A stretch of 64,000 nucleotides of DNA from contig NZ_CP073696.1 of NCBI RefSeq assembly GCF_025264645.1, positions 5,394,001-5,458,000 of the forward strand. Direction: 5' to 3'. Below the pieces are notes generated by a model. The model did no database searches. It worked only from the letters and a program-made list of their open reading frames with translations, and had not been told where the DNA came from. This stretch comes from Edaphobacter lichenicola. GTDB lineage: Bacteria; Acidobacteriota; Terriglobia; Terriglobales; Acidobacteriaceae. The translations under genes were made by a program, and so were the position numbers. Positions within the stretch are counted from its first letter, which is position 1, and each line of letters opens with the position of its first letter. This document shows positions 1-7,912 of this stretch, piece after piece.

Positions 1-186
1 TGTTTCCAAGAAACAGAGAGTTTGTCTGAATCGACACATCAACGAAGTTTGGGAGATCGGTCGATTCGGGTGAGTGAGAGAAAACGGTAATGTGCCGATG
101 AAGTAGGCGACGTCGAATTTGTTCGGGTTTGGGTGCGAATGCATCGCTTATTTTTGGACGCAGTAGATGGGATATTTGAGCCCGGG

Positions 187-1002
187 TCAGGCTCCGCCGC
201 GGCGAAGTTCCTTGGTCTTGAGGACGATGAGGTACTCGTAGAAGGCTTGCAGGGTGGCATAGGTGAGGCCTGCGGGACCGTCGAGGATGGCGCGGCGGAG
301 GAAGACCATGTACACCCACTTGAGGAGCGGGCGAGCTGGGAGGCGGTAGAAGATGGCCTTCTGGTGGAGGCGACGGGTGTGGAAGTCGGGGTCGCGGAGG
401 GCGGTGAGTAGCGAGGGGTTCTGGAGTCCCTGGCTGCGGACGATGAGCTCGGCTTCCATGCTGGAGTAGAGGTTGTGCTTCTCGACCCAGCGAGCGATGC
501 CTTTGGAGAAGGGGTAGTGGTCGAGCGGGTAGCTGAGTTCGGCGACTGGGCCGTTGACTTCCAGGACCTCGTTGATGGCGCGGGTGTAGCGGACGCGCTC
601 TGGGCGGACGAGACGGATGTAGAAGGGGGAGATCTGGGCGTGCTTGAGCCAGGTGTCGAAGAGGAAGTCCCTGCGACGGACGCGGAACGCTGAGGTCTGG
701 TCGGGCGCTGCGAGGGCGATCTGCATCTCACGGGAGAGCTCTGGAGTCGGCCGCTCGTCGGCGTCGGGAAGGAAGACCCAAGGGTACTTGAAGGGGATGG
801 TTGCGAGCGCGGCGTTGCGGTGCGTGGCGTAGTCGTCGAAGGTGCGGGTGTGAACGTGCGCGCCGGCGGCTTTGGCGATCTCCACTGTGTTGTCGGTGCT
901 GTGGGAGTCGAAGACGTGGATGTCATCGGACCAGGAGACGGAGGAGAGACAGGCGGGAAGGTCGTTCTGCTCGTTGCGGGTAAGGATGAGGACGGAGATC
1001 AT
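187..1002 (-). CDS. Family 2 glycosyltransferase (LPS-core/WaaE-like)
   Basis: A 271-residue cytoplasmic or membrane-associated sugar transferase. It opens with the GT2 signature ISVLILTRNEQNDLPACLSS, followed by a DSHSTDNT segment and a PDADE metal/nucleotide-binding motif near residue 90, which is typical of the WaaE/KdtX-like branch of GT2 that decorates lipopolysaccharide core. The C-terminal third is basic and carries a hydrophobic patch. I place the start at the ATG directly before ISVLIL because upstream codons in this frame are low-complexity Ser/Thr/Pro antisense sequence. It lies 37 nt downstream of the outer-membrane protein gene on the same strand and may be cotranscribed with it. 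The acceptor sugar cannot be told from sequence. Confidence 0.88.
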   Translation of the reverse strand: MISVLILTRNEQNDLPACLSSVSWSDDIHVFDSHSTDNTVEIAKAAGAHVHTRTFDDYATHRNAALATIPFKYPWVFLPDADERPTPELSREMQIALAAPDQTSAFRVRRRDFLFDTWLKHAQISPFYIRLVRPERVRYTRAINEVLEVNGPVAELSYPLDHYPFSKGIARWVEKHNLYSSMEAELIVRSQGLQNPSLLTALRDPDFHTRRLHQKAIFYRLPARPLLKWVYMVFLRRAILDGPAGLTYATLQAFYEYLIVLKTKELRRGGA

Positions 1003-1039
1003 CTGCTGGTTATGGTATCGCGATGATCTCCGATTGCGG

Positions 1040-1555
1040 CTAGAAGCGTATGACGAGACCGGTTGAGAGTGTCTGCGGATGGACTGTTCTGTCTCCCTGC
1101 GAGATTCCTCCGCCGCTGTAGCTGTAGTCAGCGATACGCCAGTCGAGGTGAGGAAGGATGGTGGTGTCGATTCCGCCGACCCAGTGATAGTTTGCGTCGG
1201 TGGTGTTCTTGGCGCCGTTATTCTGCTGGTTGTAGGAGGAGAAGCCGCCGAGGACTTCGACGTACGGCTTGAGCGGGATGAGCGGAAGCTTGAGGGCGAC
1301 GCGAGGGCCGAAGAGGCCACTGTTGATGTTGTCGGAGAGATCGCCGCGAGCGTCGATTGCGAGATTGATCGGGCCGAACTTGGCGATGCCGAGGTAGAGG
1401 CCGAAGGTTCCGGCTGTGGTCCAGCCTTCGTGGTTGATTTCGGTTTTTTCACCGCCTACGGTGCCGTAGATCGCGAGTCTGGCCTGGGCGTGGAGGGTGG
1501 CACTGCAGAGGCTGACGAAGAGGAGGGGGAGGGTCCAGAGTATTCTTCGGTTCAT
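1040..1555 (-). CDS. Small outer-membrane beta-barrel protein
   Basis: A 171-residue secreted protein. It starts with a classical signal peptide (MNRRI, hydrophobic LLFVSL core, cleavage likely after the LHAQA region). The rest shows alternating amphipathic strands rich in Gly, Asn and aromatic residues and ends in ...VIRF, a terminal Phe as recognised by the BAM machinery. Its length fits an eight-stranded barrel of the OmpA/OprF-like porin fold, without a peptidoglycan-binding domain. It sits between a FabF-like ketosynthase and a glycosyltransferase on the same strand. I do not recognise a specific family and infer only the location. Confidence 0.75.
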   Translation of the reverse strand: MNRRILWTLPLLFVSLCSATLHAQARLAIYGTVGGEKTEINHEGWTTAGTFGLYLGIAKFGPINLAIDARGDLSDNINSGLFGPRVALKLPLIPLKPYVEVLGGFSSYNQQNNGAKNTTDANYHWVGGIDTTILPHLDWRIADYSYSGGGISQGDRTVHPQTLSTGLVIRF

Positions 1556-1625
1556 GCTTTAAGGCTAGCCGTAAGTGACGGCGCTCCACAAGTAAGCAGG
1601 TGGTGACCCCTGTGGAAGGAAGACC

Positions 1626-1662
1626 GCAAACGCAGATTCCCTTCTGGAATGACAAACAAAAG
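1626..1662. repeat. Dispersed intergenic palindromic repeat, copy 1
   Basis: A 37-nt sequence beginning GCAAACGCAGATTCCCTTC and continuing through GGAATGACAA recurs at 16458-16494 with about three substitutions. Its centre is a small palindrome (TTCCC-TTC-GGGAA in the other copy; one arm base differs here). This copy lies between the ketosynthase stop and the outer-membrane protein start. It looks like a REP-type short interspersed element. Confidence 0.75.
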
Positions 1663-1697
1663 AGGCAACAAAGCTCTACGCCAATGCGCCTTCTCCT

Positions 1698-2915
1698 CTA
1701 GATAGGACGGAAGGCCAGGACAGCGTTGAGACCACCGAAGGCGAGGGAGTTTGAGAGGGCAAGCTTCGGGGTGACCTTGCGGGGGGAGCCGAGGATGATG
1801 TCGAGGTCGATTGCGGGGTCGATTTCGGTGACTCCTGCGTTGGCTGGAAGTTGAGTGTCGTGCAGCGCGAGGATGGTGGCGAGGGCTTCGAGGGCACCAC
1901 TGGCCCCGATGGAGTGGCCGTGGAGGGACTTGGTGGAGCTGACGGGGATCTTCGAGGCACGGTCGCCGAAGACGTGGTGGATGGCGGCGGTTTCGGTGGT
2001 GTCGTTGACCTGGGTTCCGGTGCCGTGGGCGCTGATGAATCCGACTTCGTCGGGATTTGCGTTTGCGTCTTTGAGCGCGCTGACCATTGCGCTGGCTGCT
2101 CCCTCGGCGTGGGGCTGGGTGATGTGGCAGGCGTCGGCGGAGCTGCCGGTGCCGACGATCTCGGCGTAGATGGGAGCGTTGCGGGCTCGGGCGGAGTCGA
2201 GAGTTTCGAGGGTGAACATGGCGGCGCCTTCGCCGAGGGTCATGCCGTCGCGGTCGACCGAGAAGGGGCGACACTGGGTGGGCGAGACGACGCGCATGCT
2301 GTCCCATGCGCGGAGGAAGCCGAAGGTGAGCGGGGCTTCGTGGCCACCGGTGATGGCGGCGTCGATCATACCGCTGCGAATCATCTGGAAGGCGAGGCCG
2401 ATGGCGTGCGCACCGGAGGAGCAGGCGGTGGAGATGTTGAGTGCGGGACCGGTGATCTTCTGGTCGATGGAGATGTTGCTGGCTCCGGCGGAGGCCATGG
2501 TACGGACGACGGTGAGGGGATGAACGCGGGCGTCGCGGGTATAGAGCTTGTTGGTCTCGGTCTCTTCGGCCTGGCGGCCACCGCAGGCACAGCCGACGAC
2601 GATGGCGATCTTCTCCGGGGCGTAGTGGCTTGTGATTTGGGACTCGGTTGCGGCCTGGCGAGCTGCGACGATGGCAAAGTGGGTGGTGCGATCGGTCGCG
2701 CCGACGATGCCGGTTTCGAGATGCTGGTGGGCGTCGAAGCCTTTGACGGCGGCTGTGCGGGTGAAGCGAAGGCCCTGGGTTTCGCCGGGCGCTTCGGGGT
2801 AGGGAGGGAAGGGTGCGATGCCGGTGAGGCCGCTGAAGAGGGAGGTGCGGAAGGCTGCGACGGTATTGCCGATTGGGGTGATGCAGCCAAGACCTGTAAC
2901 GACGACACGATTCAC
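1698..2915 (-). CDS. Beta-ketoacyl-ACP synthase, FabF-like
   Basis: A 405-residue condensing enzyme expected to join an acyl-thioester with malonyl-ACP in the cytoplasm. The thiolase-fold triad is visible: Cys165 in STACSSGAH, His297 in ISAHGTG and His334 in LHGHSIGASG. The length equals typical FabF. The start is a GTG with a GGAGAA Shine-Dalgarno five bases upstream. A second-copy, locus-specific role is more likely than housekeeping FabF, because the flanking genes are an outer-membrane protein and glycosyltransferase, and because an ACP and a type III polyketide synthase lie further along the strand with no fab operon nearby. The substrate is unknown. Confidence 0.92.
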   Translation of the reverse strand: MNRVVVTGLGCITPIGNTVAAFRTSLFSGLTGIAPFPPYPEAPGETQGLRFTRTAAVKGFDAHQHLETGIVGATDRTTHFAIVAARQAATESQITSHYAPEKIAIVVGCACGGRQAEETETNKLYTRDARVHPLTVVRTMASAGASNISIDQKITGPALNISTACSSGAHAIGLAFQMIRSGMIDAAITGGHEAPLTFGFLRAWDSMRVVSPTQCRPFSVDRDGMTLGEGAAMFTLETLDSARARNAPIYAEIVGTGSSADACHITQPHAEGAASAMVSALKDANANPDEVGFISAHGTGTQVNDTTETAAIHHVFGDRASKIPVSSTKSLHGHSIGASGALEALATILALHDTQLPANAGVTEIDPAIDLDIILGSPRKVTPKLALSNSLAFGGLNAVLAFRPI

Positions 2916-3041
2916 TTCTTCTCCAAACTAGTGCTTTGATGATTGTAGATTCTTACAAGGGTTCGGGCCGAGACCCCCACCCCCCCCCCTACCTATATCT
3001 AAACTATCTGTTATCAAATATTTGCGAAAATGGTGCATCGT

Positions 3042-3094
3042 AAATATGTCCATCTAAAAGGGTTACAGGCAAATATGTCTATCTAAACGAGTTA
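3042..3094. repeat. Two-unit tandem repeat, 29-nt period
   Basis: AAATATGTCCATCTAAAAG (3042 onward) is repeated from 3071 as AAATATGTCTATCTAAACG, each followed by a GTTA. About 21 of 24 positions match. It lies about 130-180 bases before the GTG start of the ketosynthase on the minus strand, so it could be a regulator-binding repeat; that is inference. Confidence 0.55.
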
Positions 3095-3110
3095 ACGGCG
3101 AATCAATATG

Positions 3111-3139
3111 AAAAAGCCCCTGTAGATCAGGGGCTTTTT
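3111..3139. terminator. Bidirectional intrinsic terminator
   Basis: A perfect 12-bp stem, AAAAAGCCCCTG paired with CAGGGGCTTTTT, around the loop TAGAT. T-runs are present on both strands. It can end transcripts of the minus-strand ubiD/vdcD-like pair before the ketosynthase. Confidence 0.9.
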
Positions 3140-3296
3140 CTTTTGGTGTATCTCTATTATAGCTGGTTGCGCGGAACTCATACGCCACGCGATTGTCCAG
3201 TGTTGGCGCGGGGTTTGTCGGTTCCAGGGCTTGACAAGATTTTGTAGCGCGCGGAAGCAAGGTTCTCCCTCCTCCGACGCTCAACCGATGAGAAGC

Positions 3297-3320
3297 CGAC
3301 ATATCAGGACTGATATGTCG
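3297..3320. promoter_or_regulatory. Perfect 11-bp inverted repeat
   Basis: CGACATATCAG, two-base spacer GA, CTGATATGTCG. The perfect dyad with short spacer resembles an operator for a homodimeric regulator. However, it lies about 80 bases downstream of the vdcD-like stop, so a transcript-end hairpin or mobile-element remnant is also possible. Confidence 0.5.
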
Positions 3321-3334
3321 CCATGTTTTGGCCA

Positions 3335-3374
3335 GGTATATCGAATCGAGAAATCGTATTTCCGATTCAATACC
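3335..3374. repeat. Long imperfect hairpin downstream of vdcD-like gene
   Basis: GGTATATCGAATCG pairs with CGATTCAATACC, and the inner segments AGAAAT and ATTTC pair as well, giving a 40-nt stem-loop 25 bases past the minus-strand stop at 3399. It has no clear T-run and may stabilise the transcript end. Confidence 0.45.
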
Positions 3375-3398
3375 ACATTTGTCGAGTAGCAATGAGAT

Positions 3399-3662
3399 CT
3401 ACGTCTTCTTCGCTGGCAGTGGTGGAATTGTTGGCGCGATCTCGAGCTTGGGCAGGTTCTGCGGTTCCAGGCGAAACACCGCGGGATATTTATCCGGATT
3501 CGTATTCTCCTCGGGCTCCGTGCTGCGCCATGTATAGAAGCACGTGTCGCAACCGTAGACGGTCCACACACCAGCAACGGGGGAGACGCCGCGGACCTCT
3601 GTCGTGGTCGATCGGCACCTCGGACAAACCGGAACAGCAGTTACCTGTGTCGTAGCACTCAT
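3399..3662 (-). CDS. VdcD-like small subunit of hydroxyarylic acid decarboxylase
   Basis: An 87-residue protein matching the small D subunit of non-oxidative hydroxyarylic acid decarboxylases (VdcBCD, LpdBCD, ShdBCD families). It has VCPRC near the N-terminus, then SPVAGVWTVYGCDTC and FYTWRSTEP, with four cysteines that suggest one zinc site, followed by a Pro-rich tail. The ATG overlaps the TGA of the UbiD-family gene (ATGA), indicating translational coupling and a joint complex. The frame stays open 14 codons further upstream, inside the UbiD gene, and I reject that longer start. The usual UbiX (B) partner that makes prenylated FMN is not in this window. Confidence 0.85.
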   Translation of the reverse strand: MSATTQVTAVPVCPRCRSTTTEVRGVSPVAGVWTVYGCDTCFYTWRSTEPEENTNPDKYPAVFRLEPQNLPKLEIAPTIPPLPAKKT

Positions 3663-5086
3663 CTCTGCAGCTCCTTCGTTAACGCTTCCAGCTTCTGCAA
3701 CCATGTATCCGTCCCCACCGGCGTCCCAAGAATCTCGCCGTAGTCTCCTCGCCTATCCGGTGGAATCGGCGTCGTCGCATCGATGATCATCTTAGTAACA
3801 ATGCCGCTCGGCTGGCACGCAGGATCCAGCAGATTTTCGGCCAGGTTTGGCAGCATGAGAATGTCGCCGGCGGGGTTCACCCTCACCGAGATCGCCCACA
3901 TCACCTGATTTAGATCGAACGGATCCACATCCTCATTGACGACGATGATCACCTTCGCATAGCCCAGACCATGCGGCGTACTCAGCACGCGCAGCCCAAC
4001 CGCCTTCGCGAAGCCTCCATAACGCACCTTCGTCTGGACGATAAGAACGAGGCCGTGCGTATAGAGTGCGTTGACCGCCAGCACCTCTGGGAACGTACTG
4101 TTCACCTGGTCGAAGATCGGCGCGCTCGTCGTCAGCGCCTGCAGATAGTCGAGTTCAGTCCAGGGCCTGCCGACATAGACCGACTCATAGATTGGGTCTT
4201 TGCGATGCAGAACACGATCGATCTCAATCACCGGGTACTGATGGCAGCCGGAGTAGTAGCCTGGAAATTCGCCAAACGGTCCCTCAGGTTGCCGCTTGCG
4301 CGAGAGAATTCTTCCTTCGAGGACATACTCCGAGCCATACGGAATATCCAGCCCCTTCGCGTTCTGCACCACACGATACGGCTGGCCCTGCATGACCGCG
4401 GCCATCTTGTACTCCAGTTGCGTATACAGCATTGGCGTTGCCGCCATGAGGAGGATAATCGGCTCGTTGCCCAGAGCAATGGCCACCGGCAGGTCCTCGC
4501 CGCGCGCCTCCGCATGAGCAAGCTGCAGTGCGATGTCATGCTGCGGAACGGTCTGGATGCCGAGATGATTCTTGTCCTTCACCTGTAGCCGGTAGCATCC
4601 CACATTCTCCACATCATCGTTGTTCCAGTCGTCCGGATCGCGGCTGATGACGCAGGGTTTGTCGATGAAAAAGCCGCCGTCACCTTGGTTCCAACGGAAG
4701 AGCGGAAGAATCTCGAACAGGTTGATGTCCTTATCGATCATCACCTCCTGCCAGGGCGCGGAGGTCACGCGCTCCAACTGGCCGGGATACATGCGGTAAC
4801 GACGCACAAACTCGAGAAACTGATCCCTGATGCCGCTGTCGGGATCCATACCCAGCACCAGAGCATGGTTCGCCCACGAGCCATGAACGTTCGTTACGAT
4901 CTGTGCATTCTGATAACCGGCAACGTTGTTGAACAACAACGCCGGGCTGCGATTTCCCAGCCTGGTGGCTGCCGCAGAGGCCGCCGCCATGTCCGGCTCC
5001 AGCTTGACGGGGTCAGTGATACGCAAAAGCTGTTTTTGCTGCTCGAGTACGGCGAGGAACTCCCGAAAATCCTGATACGCGCGCAT
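3659..5086 (-). CDS. UbiD-family prFMN-dependent decarboxylase (VdcC/LpdC-like)
   Basis: A 475-residue reversible aromatic or alpha,beta-unsaturated acid decarboxylase that uses prenylated FMN. The conserved E-R-E region is visible around EGRILSRKRQPEGPFGEFPG, as is the N-terminal FREFL segment of the family. The close D-subunit partner points to the hydroxyarylic acid (vanillate, gallate, 4-hydroxybenzoate) subgroup, not the ubiquinone enzyme. The ATG is preceded by GAGGG at good spacing. The divergent SRPBCC gene begins about 190 bases away, so both promoters share that gap. A possible role is decarboxylation of an aromatic polyketide acid made by the nearby type III synthase (inference). 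Detoxification of phenolic acids is an equal alternative. Confidence 0.92.
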   Translation of the reverse strand: MRAYQDFREFLAVLEQQKQLLRITDPVKLEPDMAAASAAATRLGNRSPALLFNNVAGYQNAQIVTNVHGSWANHALVLGMDPDSGIRDQFLEFVRRYRMYPGQLERVTSAPWQEVMIDKDINLFEILPLFRWNQGDGGFFIDKPCVISRDPDDWNNDDVENVGCYRLQVKDKNHLGIQTVPQHDIALQLAHAEARGEDLPVAIALGNEPIILLMAATPMLYTQLEYKMAAVMQGQPYRVVQNAKGLDIPYGSEYVLEGRILSRKRQPEGPFGEFPGYYSGCHQYPVIEIDRVLHRKDPIYESVYVGRPWTELDYLQALTTSAPIFDQVNSTFPEVLAVNALYTHGLVLIVQTKVRYGGFAKAVGLRVLSTPHGLGYAKVIIVVNEDVDPFDLNQVMWAISVRVNPAGDILMLPNLAENLLDPACQPSGIVTKMIIDATTPIPPDRRGDYGEILGTPVGTDTWLQKLEALTKELQR

Positions 5087-5275
5087 GTTTGTCCCTCATT
5101 GCAGAGTCAAAATACACAAACCAGAAAAGTTGGAACGGGGCCGGAGCAGCAGTTTACACCGACTGTGTTCGTCTCGCGACGAAAAGCGCATTACCGCAAA
5201 GAGTTGCCAAATTGTTCCCACTGCTGACATTTTGGTGCCTCGGCGCCATATATAATCCAGCACGCTGGAGGAACA

Positions 5276-5686
5276 ATGGCCGACATCAATCACGAGATCA
5301 AGATCAACGCTGCGCCTCAGGCCGTCTATCAGGCACTAACGAATGCATCCGAGCTGGCAAAGTGGCATACCGCAGGCACCAGCGGTAAGGATGACACCTT
5401 CACAACGCATCCAACCGACGGCCCCAGCTTTGAGTGGAAGATTCTCAAACCCGATACTCACACGATCGAATGGCAATGCGTCGCAGGACCCGGCCACTCC
5501 GTCGGCACCATCGCGCGCTTCAAGCTGTCACCCAGAGATGGTGGACGAACCTTCGTGGAATTCAGCCATACGGGCTGGCCCGACGCAGAAGGAAACTTCC
5601 GTAAGTGCAATACTCTCTGGGCTATTCTTCTTCATCATCTGCAGCAGTACCTCGCGACAAAACAGGCCAGACCGACGTTCAACTAA
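5276..5686 (+). CDS. SRPBCC (AHSA1/START-like) domain protein
   Basis: A 136-residue single-domain protein of the Bet v1-like SRPBCC fold. It has the opening INHEIKINAAPQAVYQALTN, a central FEWKILKPDTHTIEW strand region and the closing long helix with WAILLHHLQQYLAT. GGAGGAACA sits directly before the ATG. Such proteins bind hydrophobic ligands; members include polyketide cyclases, Hsp90 co-chaperone-like proteins and toxin-resistance proteins. It is the only plus-strand gene in the first 12 kb, divergent from the UbiD gene. The function is not set by sequence. Confidence 0.85.
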   Translation: MADINHEIKINAAPQAVYQALTNASELAKWHTAGTSGKDDTFTTHPTDGPSFEWKILKPDTHTIEWQCVAGPGHSVGTIARFKLSPRDGGRTFVEFSHTGWPDAEGNFRKCNTLWAILLHHLQQYLATKQARPTFN

Positions 5687-5888
5687 TCACCCGGCCGAGT
5701 CTTCTTCATTACCGTGATCCAACTTGGTGCATCAGTACGGGGGAACGCGCTTGTGGTCACTTAGTTCTAGATTTTGCCAACTCCACGAAGGGCAGCCACG
5801 GTAGGATCCTGAGCGAGGTGGTCCATAGACTCACTGTTGGTGGCCAGATTTTCAGGTGTTTAAAATGGCGTCCTACGCGGACTGAGCG

Positions 5889-6335
5889 TCAACCGTATTT
5901 GACGGTAGTGCTCTGTCCGACCTCGATGAGATAACCGTCAGGATCGCGGATGTAGCAACGCCACTCGCCGTACTTCTCCAAGGGCTCCGTGATGAACTCG
6001 GCGCCTCGACTCTTCCATAGTTGATAGCAGGCTTGAATATCGGCGACGCGAAAGTTCAAAAAGCTGTTGATGTGATTTGGGTCGGGGACGCTGAGCGTTA
6101 CGGTCGGCTTGTCTACTGTCGGGCCGCCGCCGACGTTCAAGATCATCCATATATTCGCGAGCTGAAGATATCCGGGCGCGTTGCCGTCACCCAGGCTCAG
6201 AATGCGAGCGTTGAAGACCTTTTCGTAGTAGCGGGCCGATCGCTCGATGTCGGCGACGGTGATAAAGTGCGCGATGCTCATCCCCTCCCTGGGGGGCATC
6301 TCATAGCTCTTCTGCTCGATTTGTACGCTGTCCAT
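5889..6335 (-). CDS. VOC-superfamily (glyoxalase/dioxygenase-like) protein
   Basis: A 148-residue two-module VOC protein: SIAHFITVADIERSARYYEK opens the first beta-alpha-beta-beta-beta unit, and the second ends with GEWRCYIRDPDGYLIEVGQS, where the Glu of the metal triad is present. The first module has His in AHF. The start is the internal ATG with AAGGAGTTGGCA upstream; a longer frame begins ten codons earlier. It could be a glyoxalase, a fosfomycin-type resistance enzyme or a ring-cleavage enzyme; sequence alone does not decide. It is 68 bases downstream of the SpoIIE phosphatase gene. Confidence 0.85.
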   Translation of the reverse strand: MDSVQIEQKSYEMPPREGMSIAHFITVADIERSARYYEKVFNARILSLGDGNAPGYLQLANIWMILNVGGGPTVDKPTVTLSVPDPNHINSFLNFRVADIQACYQLWKSRGAEFITEPLEKYGEWRCYIRDPDGYLIEVGQSTTVKYG

Positions 6336-6403
6336 TGCCAACTCCTTTTTCGATCCGGAGCCCATCGATGATTAAACACCCTAAACGCATCGACGGATGA
6401 ACG

Positions 6404-7810
6404 TTACGCGACTGTCTTCGTCAATGAGTAGTCGCAGATGAGGACGGTTAGATCGTCGTTTTGCGATTTGGACCACGTTTGCAGGGAGGAGATGATTCGA
6501 TCGGCAGCTTCTTCGGCGCGAAGGAGAGCGCTGTCGGTCAACAGAGTACACAGGCGGTTTGAACCGAACTCCTCGCCTTGTGCGTTGGCGGCTTCGAGGA
6601 TGCCGTCTGTGTAGAGGACAAGACGATCTCCGGGTTCGAGTGGATAGACGGCGGTTGCGTAGGTTGCGAAGGTGAAGGCAGCGAGCATGAGGCCGTTCTC
6701 GATGAGCTCGACAACTTTTCCTGCGCGCAACAAGAGCATGGGGGGATGGGCTGCCGCGGAGTATCGGAGGGTGGAGGATTCGGCGTCGAGGTAGACGTAG
6801 GCGGCTGTGACGAACTGCTCCTGCGTGTTGCCGCAGAGGATGGTGTTCATGCCGGAGAGGAGGGTTGCGGGATCGGCTGCGTTGGCGCGCTGGGAGGTGG
6901 CTGCGAGCTTGACCATGGAGGCGATCAACGCTGCGGGGACACCGTGGCCGGAGACGTCGGCGATGAGCAAGCCCGCCTGCATTGGATCTGCTACGAGGAA
7001 GTCGTAGAAGTCTCCGGCTACCGACGTCATGGGGACGTAGCGGGCGGCGACTTGGAAGTGATCGGACTTCGGGTAGGCGGACGGAAGAATCGCGGTCTGA
7101 ATACGCTGTGCGATCTCGAGTTCTTTCTGGAGGTCGCTGAACTGCTGATCGCGAGCCTGGCTGCGCTTTGCGGCGACGTAGCCGAGAGTTCCAAGGAAGA
7201 ATGCGAAGGCGAGCGGCTCCTTTTTGGGGTAGTGTCCGAAGGCTCCGGCGATGTTGTCGATGAGAGCGAAGACGACGAAGACGAGGATGCCCGCTCGAAC
7301 GATGACGTAGTCGCGATCGATCTGTTTTCGTGTGATCGATTGAATGATCAATGCGATCAAGGTGAGGATGACGAGGACGTTGTTGATTTGCTCGAAAGAG
7401 TGCCTGGGGCCAAACCAAAACGCTCCTATAAAGAGACAGAAGAAGGGAAGCGAGATAAGTGGAGCGACTCTGCGGCCTGACAGACGCGGAAGGAATCCGG
7501 CGGCTTCGAAGTAAAAGAAGGCTGGGATGGGAACGAGATATCGGATCGCCGTGCGCAGGTTGTCGGAGATGAGGGCGGGTGGGATCATCAGCGCCAACAG
7601 TCTCGAATCGAGCCACATGCGCAGACCGTACAGGATGGCGAAGAGGCCCAGCCAGAGGAGCATGGAGTTGAACTTGCGGCCGAGAAAAGCCAATGCAAGC
7701 GATATGAATCCGAACGTGGTGAATGCAGCGCCGAGGAAGAGAAATAGTCCGTCGCGGTGAAAGATTCGTAGGACCTGGTTCGCTGTCAGCTGCGGGTCGA
7801 CTGCGTGCAT
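6404..7810 (-). CDS. Membrane-bound SpoIIE/RsbU-type PP2C phosphatase
   Basis: A 468-residue Ser/Thr phosphatase that presumably dephosphorylates an anti-anti-sigma factor. Roughly residues 20-215 hold about six hydrophobic segments forming a membrane sensor module. A linker helix (LQKELEIAQRIQTAILP), typical of RsbU-like proteins, precedes the PP2C domain. The metal-binding motifs GDFYD, ADVSGHG and the C-terminal DDLTVLI are all present, so it should be active. No anti-sigma or anti-anti-sigma gene lies next to it. The membrane part resembles 7TM-type sensor regions, with an unknown signal. Confidence 0.9.
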   Translation of the reverse strand: MHAVDPQLTANQVLRIFHRDGLFLFLGAAFTTFGFISLALAFLGRKFNSMLLWLGLFAILYGLRMWLDSRLLALMIPPALISDNLRTAIRYLVPIPAFFYFEAAGFLPRLSGRRVAPLISLPFFCLFIGAFWFGPRHSFEQINNVLVILTLIALIIQSITRKQIDRDYVIVRAGILVFVVFALIDNIAGAFGHYPKKEPLAFAFFLGTLGYVAAKRSQARDQQFSDLQKELEIAQRIQTAILPSAYPKSDHFQVAARYVPMTSVAGDFYDFLVADPMQAGLLIADVSGHGVPAALIASMVKLAATSQRANAADPATLLSGMNTILCGNTQEQFVTAAYVYLDAESSTLRYSAAAHPPMLLLRAGKVVELIENGLMLAAFTFATYATAVYPLEPGDRLVLYTDGILEAANAQGEEFGSNRLCTLLTDSALLRAEEAADRIISSLQTWSKSQNDDLTVLICDYSLTKTVA

Positions 7811-7912
7811 ACGAGCGAATGATACACGGGTGGCTGGAGCGGCATTTTTCGTGGTGATGATGTGCGAGTTGAATGAGGGCGAAGAGTGCGCGTTGTTAAA
7901 TGATGGTGCTGT

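Larger units (their letters stand above)
2916..3398. other. AT-richer intergenic region with structured repeats
   Basis: About 480 bases without a credible gene, between vdcD-like (upstream on minus) and the ketosynthase. It contains an unusual C-run near 2978, an imperfect 29-nt tandem repeat, a bidirectional terminator and two strong inverted repeats, listed separately. A 109-codon minus-strand frame spans part of it but has no recognisable protein features. Confidence 0.7.

Noticed and set aside
1..186. Possible gene or RNA at the left edge
   Set aside because: Short frames there are antisense or out-of-frame extensions of the glycosyltransferase region; no tRNA-like fold or other feature seen.
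1851..2939. Long plus-strand frame of 362 codons opposite the ketosynthase
   Set aside because: Gly/Asp/Val-rich composition expected from the antisense of a GC-rich gene; no domain motif, while the opposite strand has an intact FabF triad.
3063..3392. 109-codon minus-strand frame in the gap after vdcD-like gene
   Set aside because: Crosses the terminator and both inverted repeats, no Shine-Dalgarno and no recognisable protein pattern.
6578..7480. Plus-strand frame of 300 codons opposite the SpoIIE phosphatase
   Set aside because: Low-complexity antisense shadow; the minus strand carries all PP2C metal motifs.
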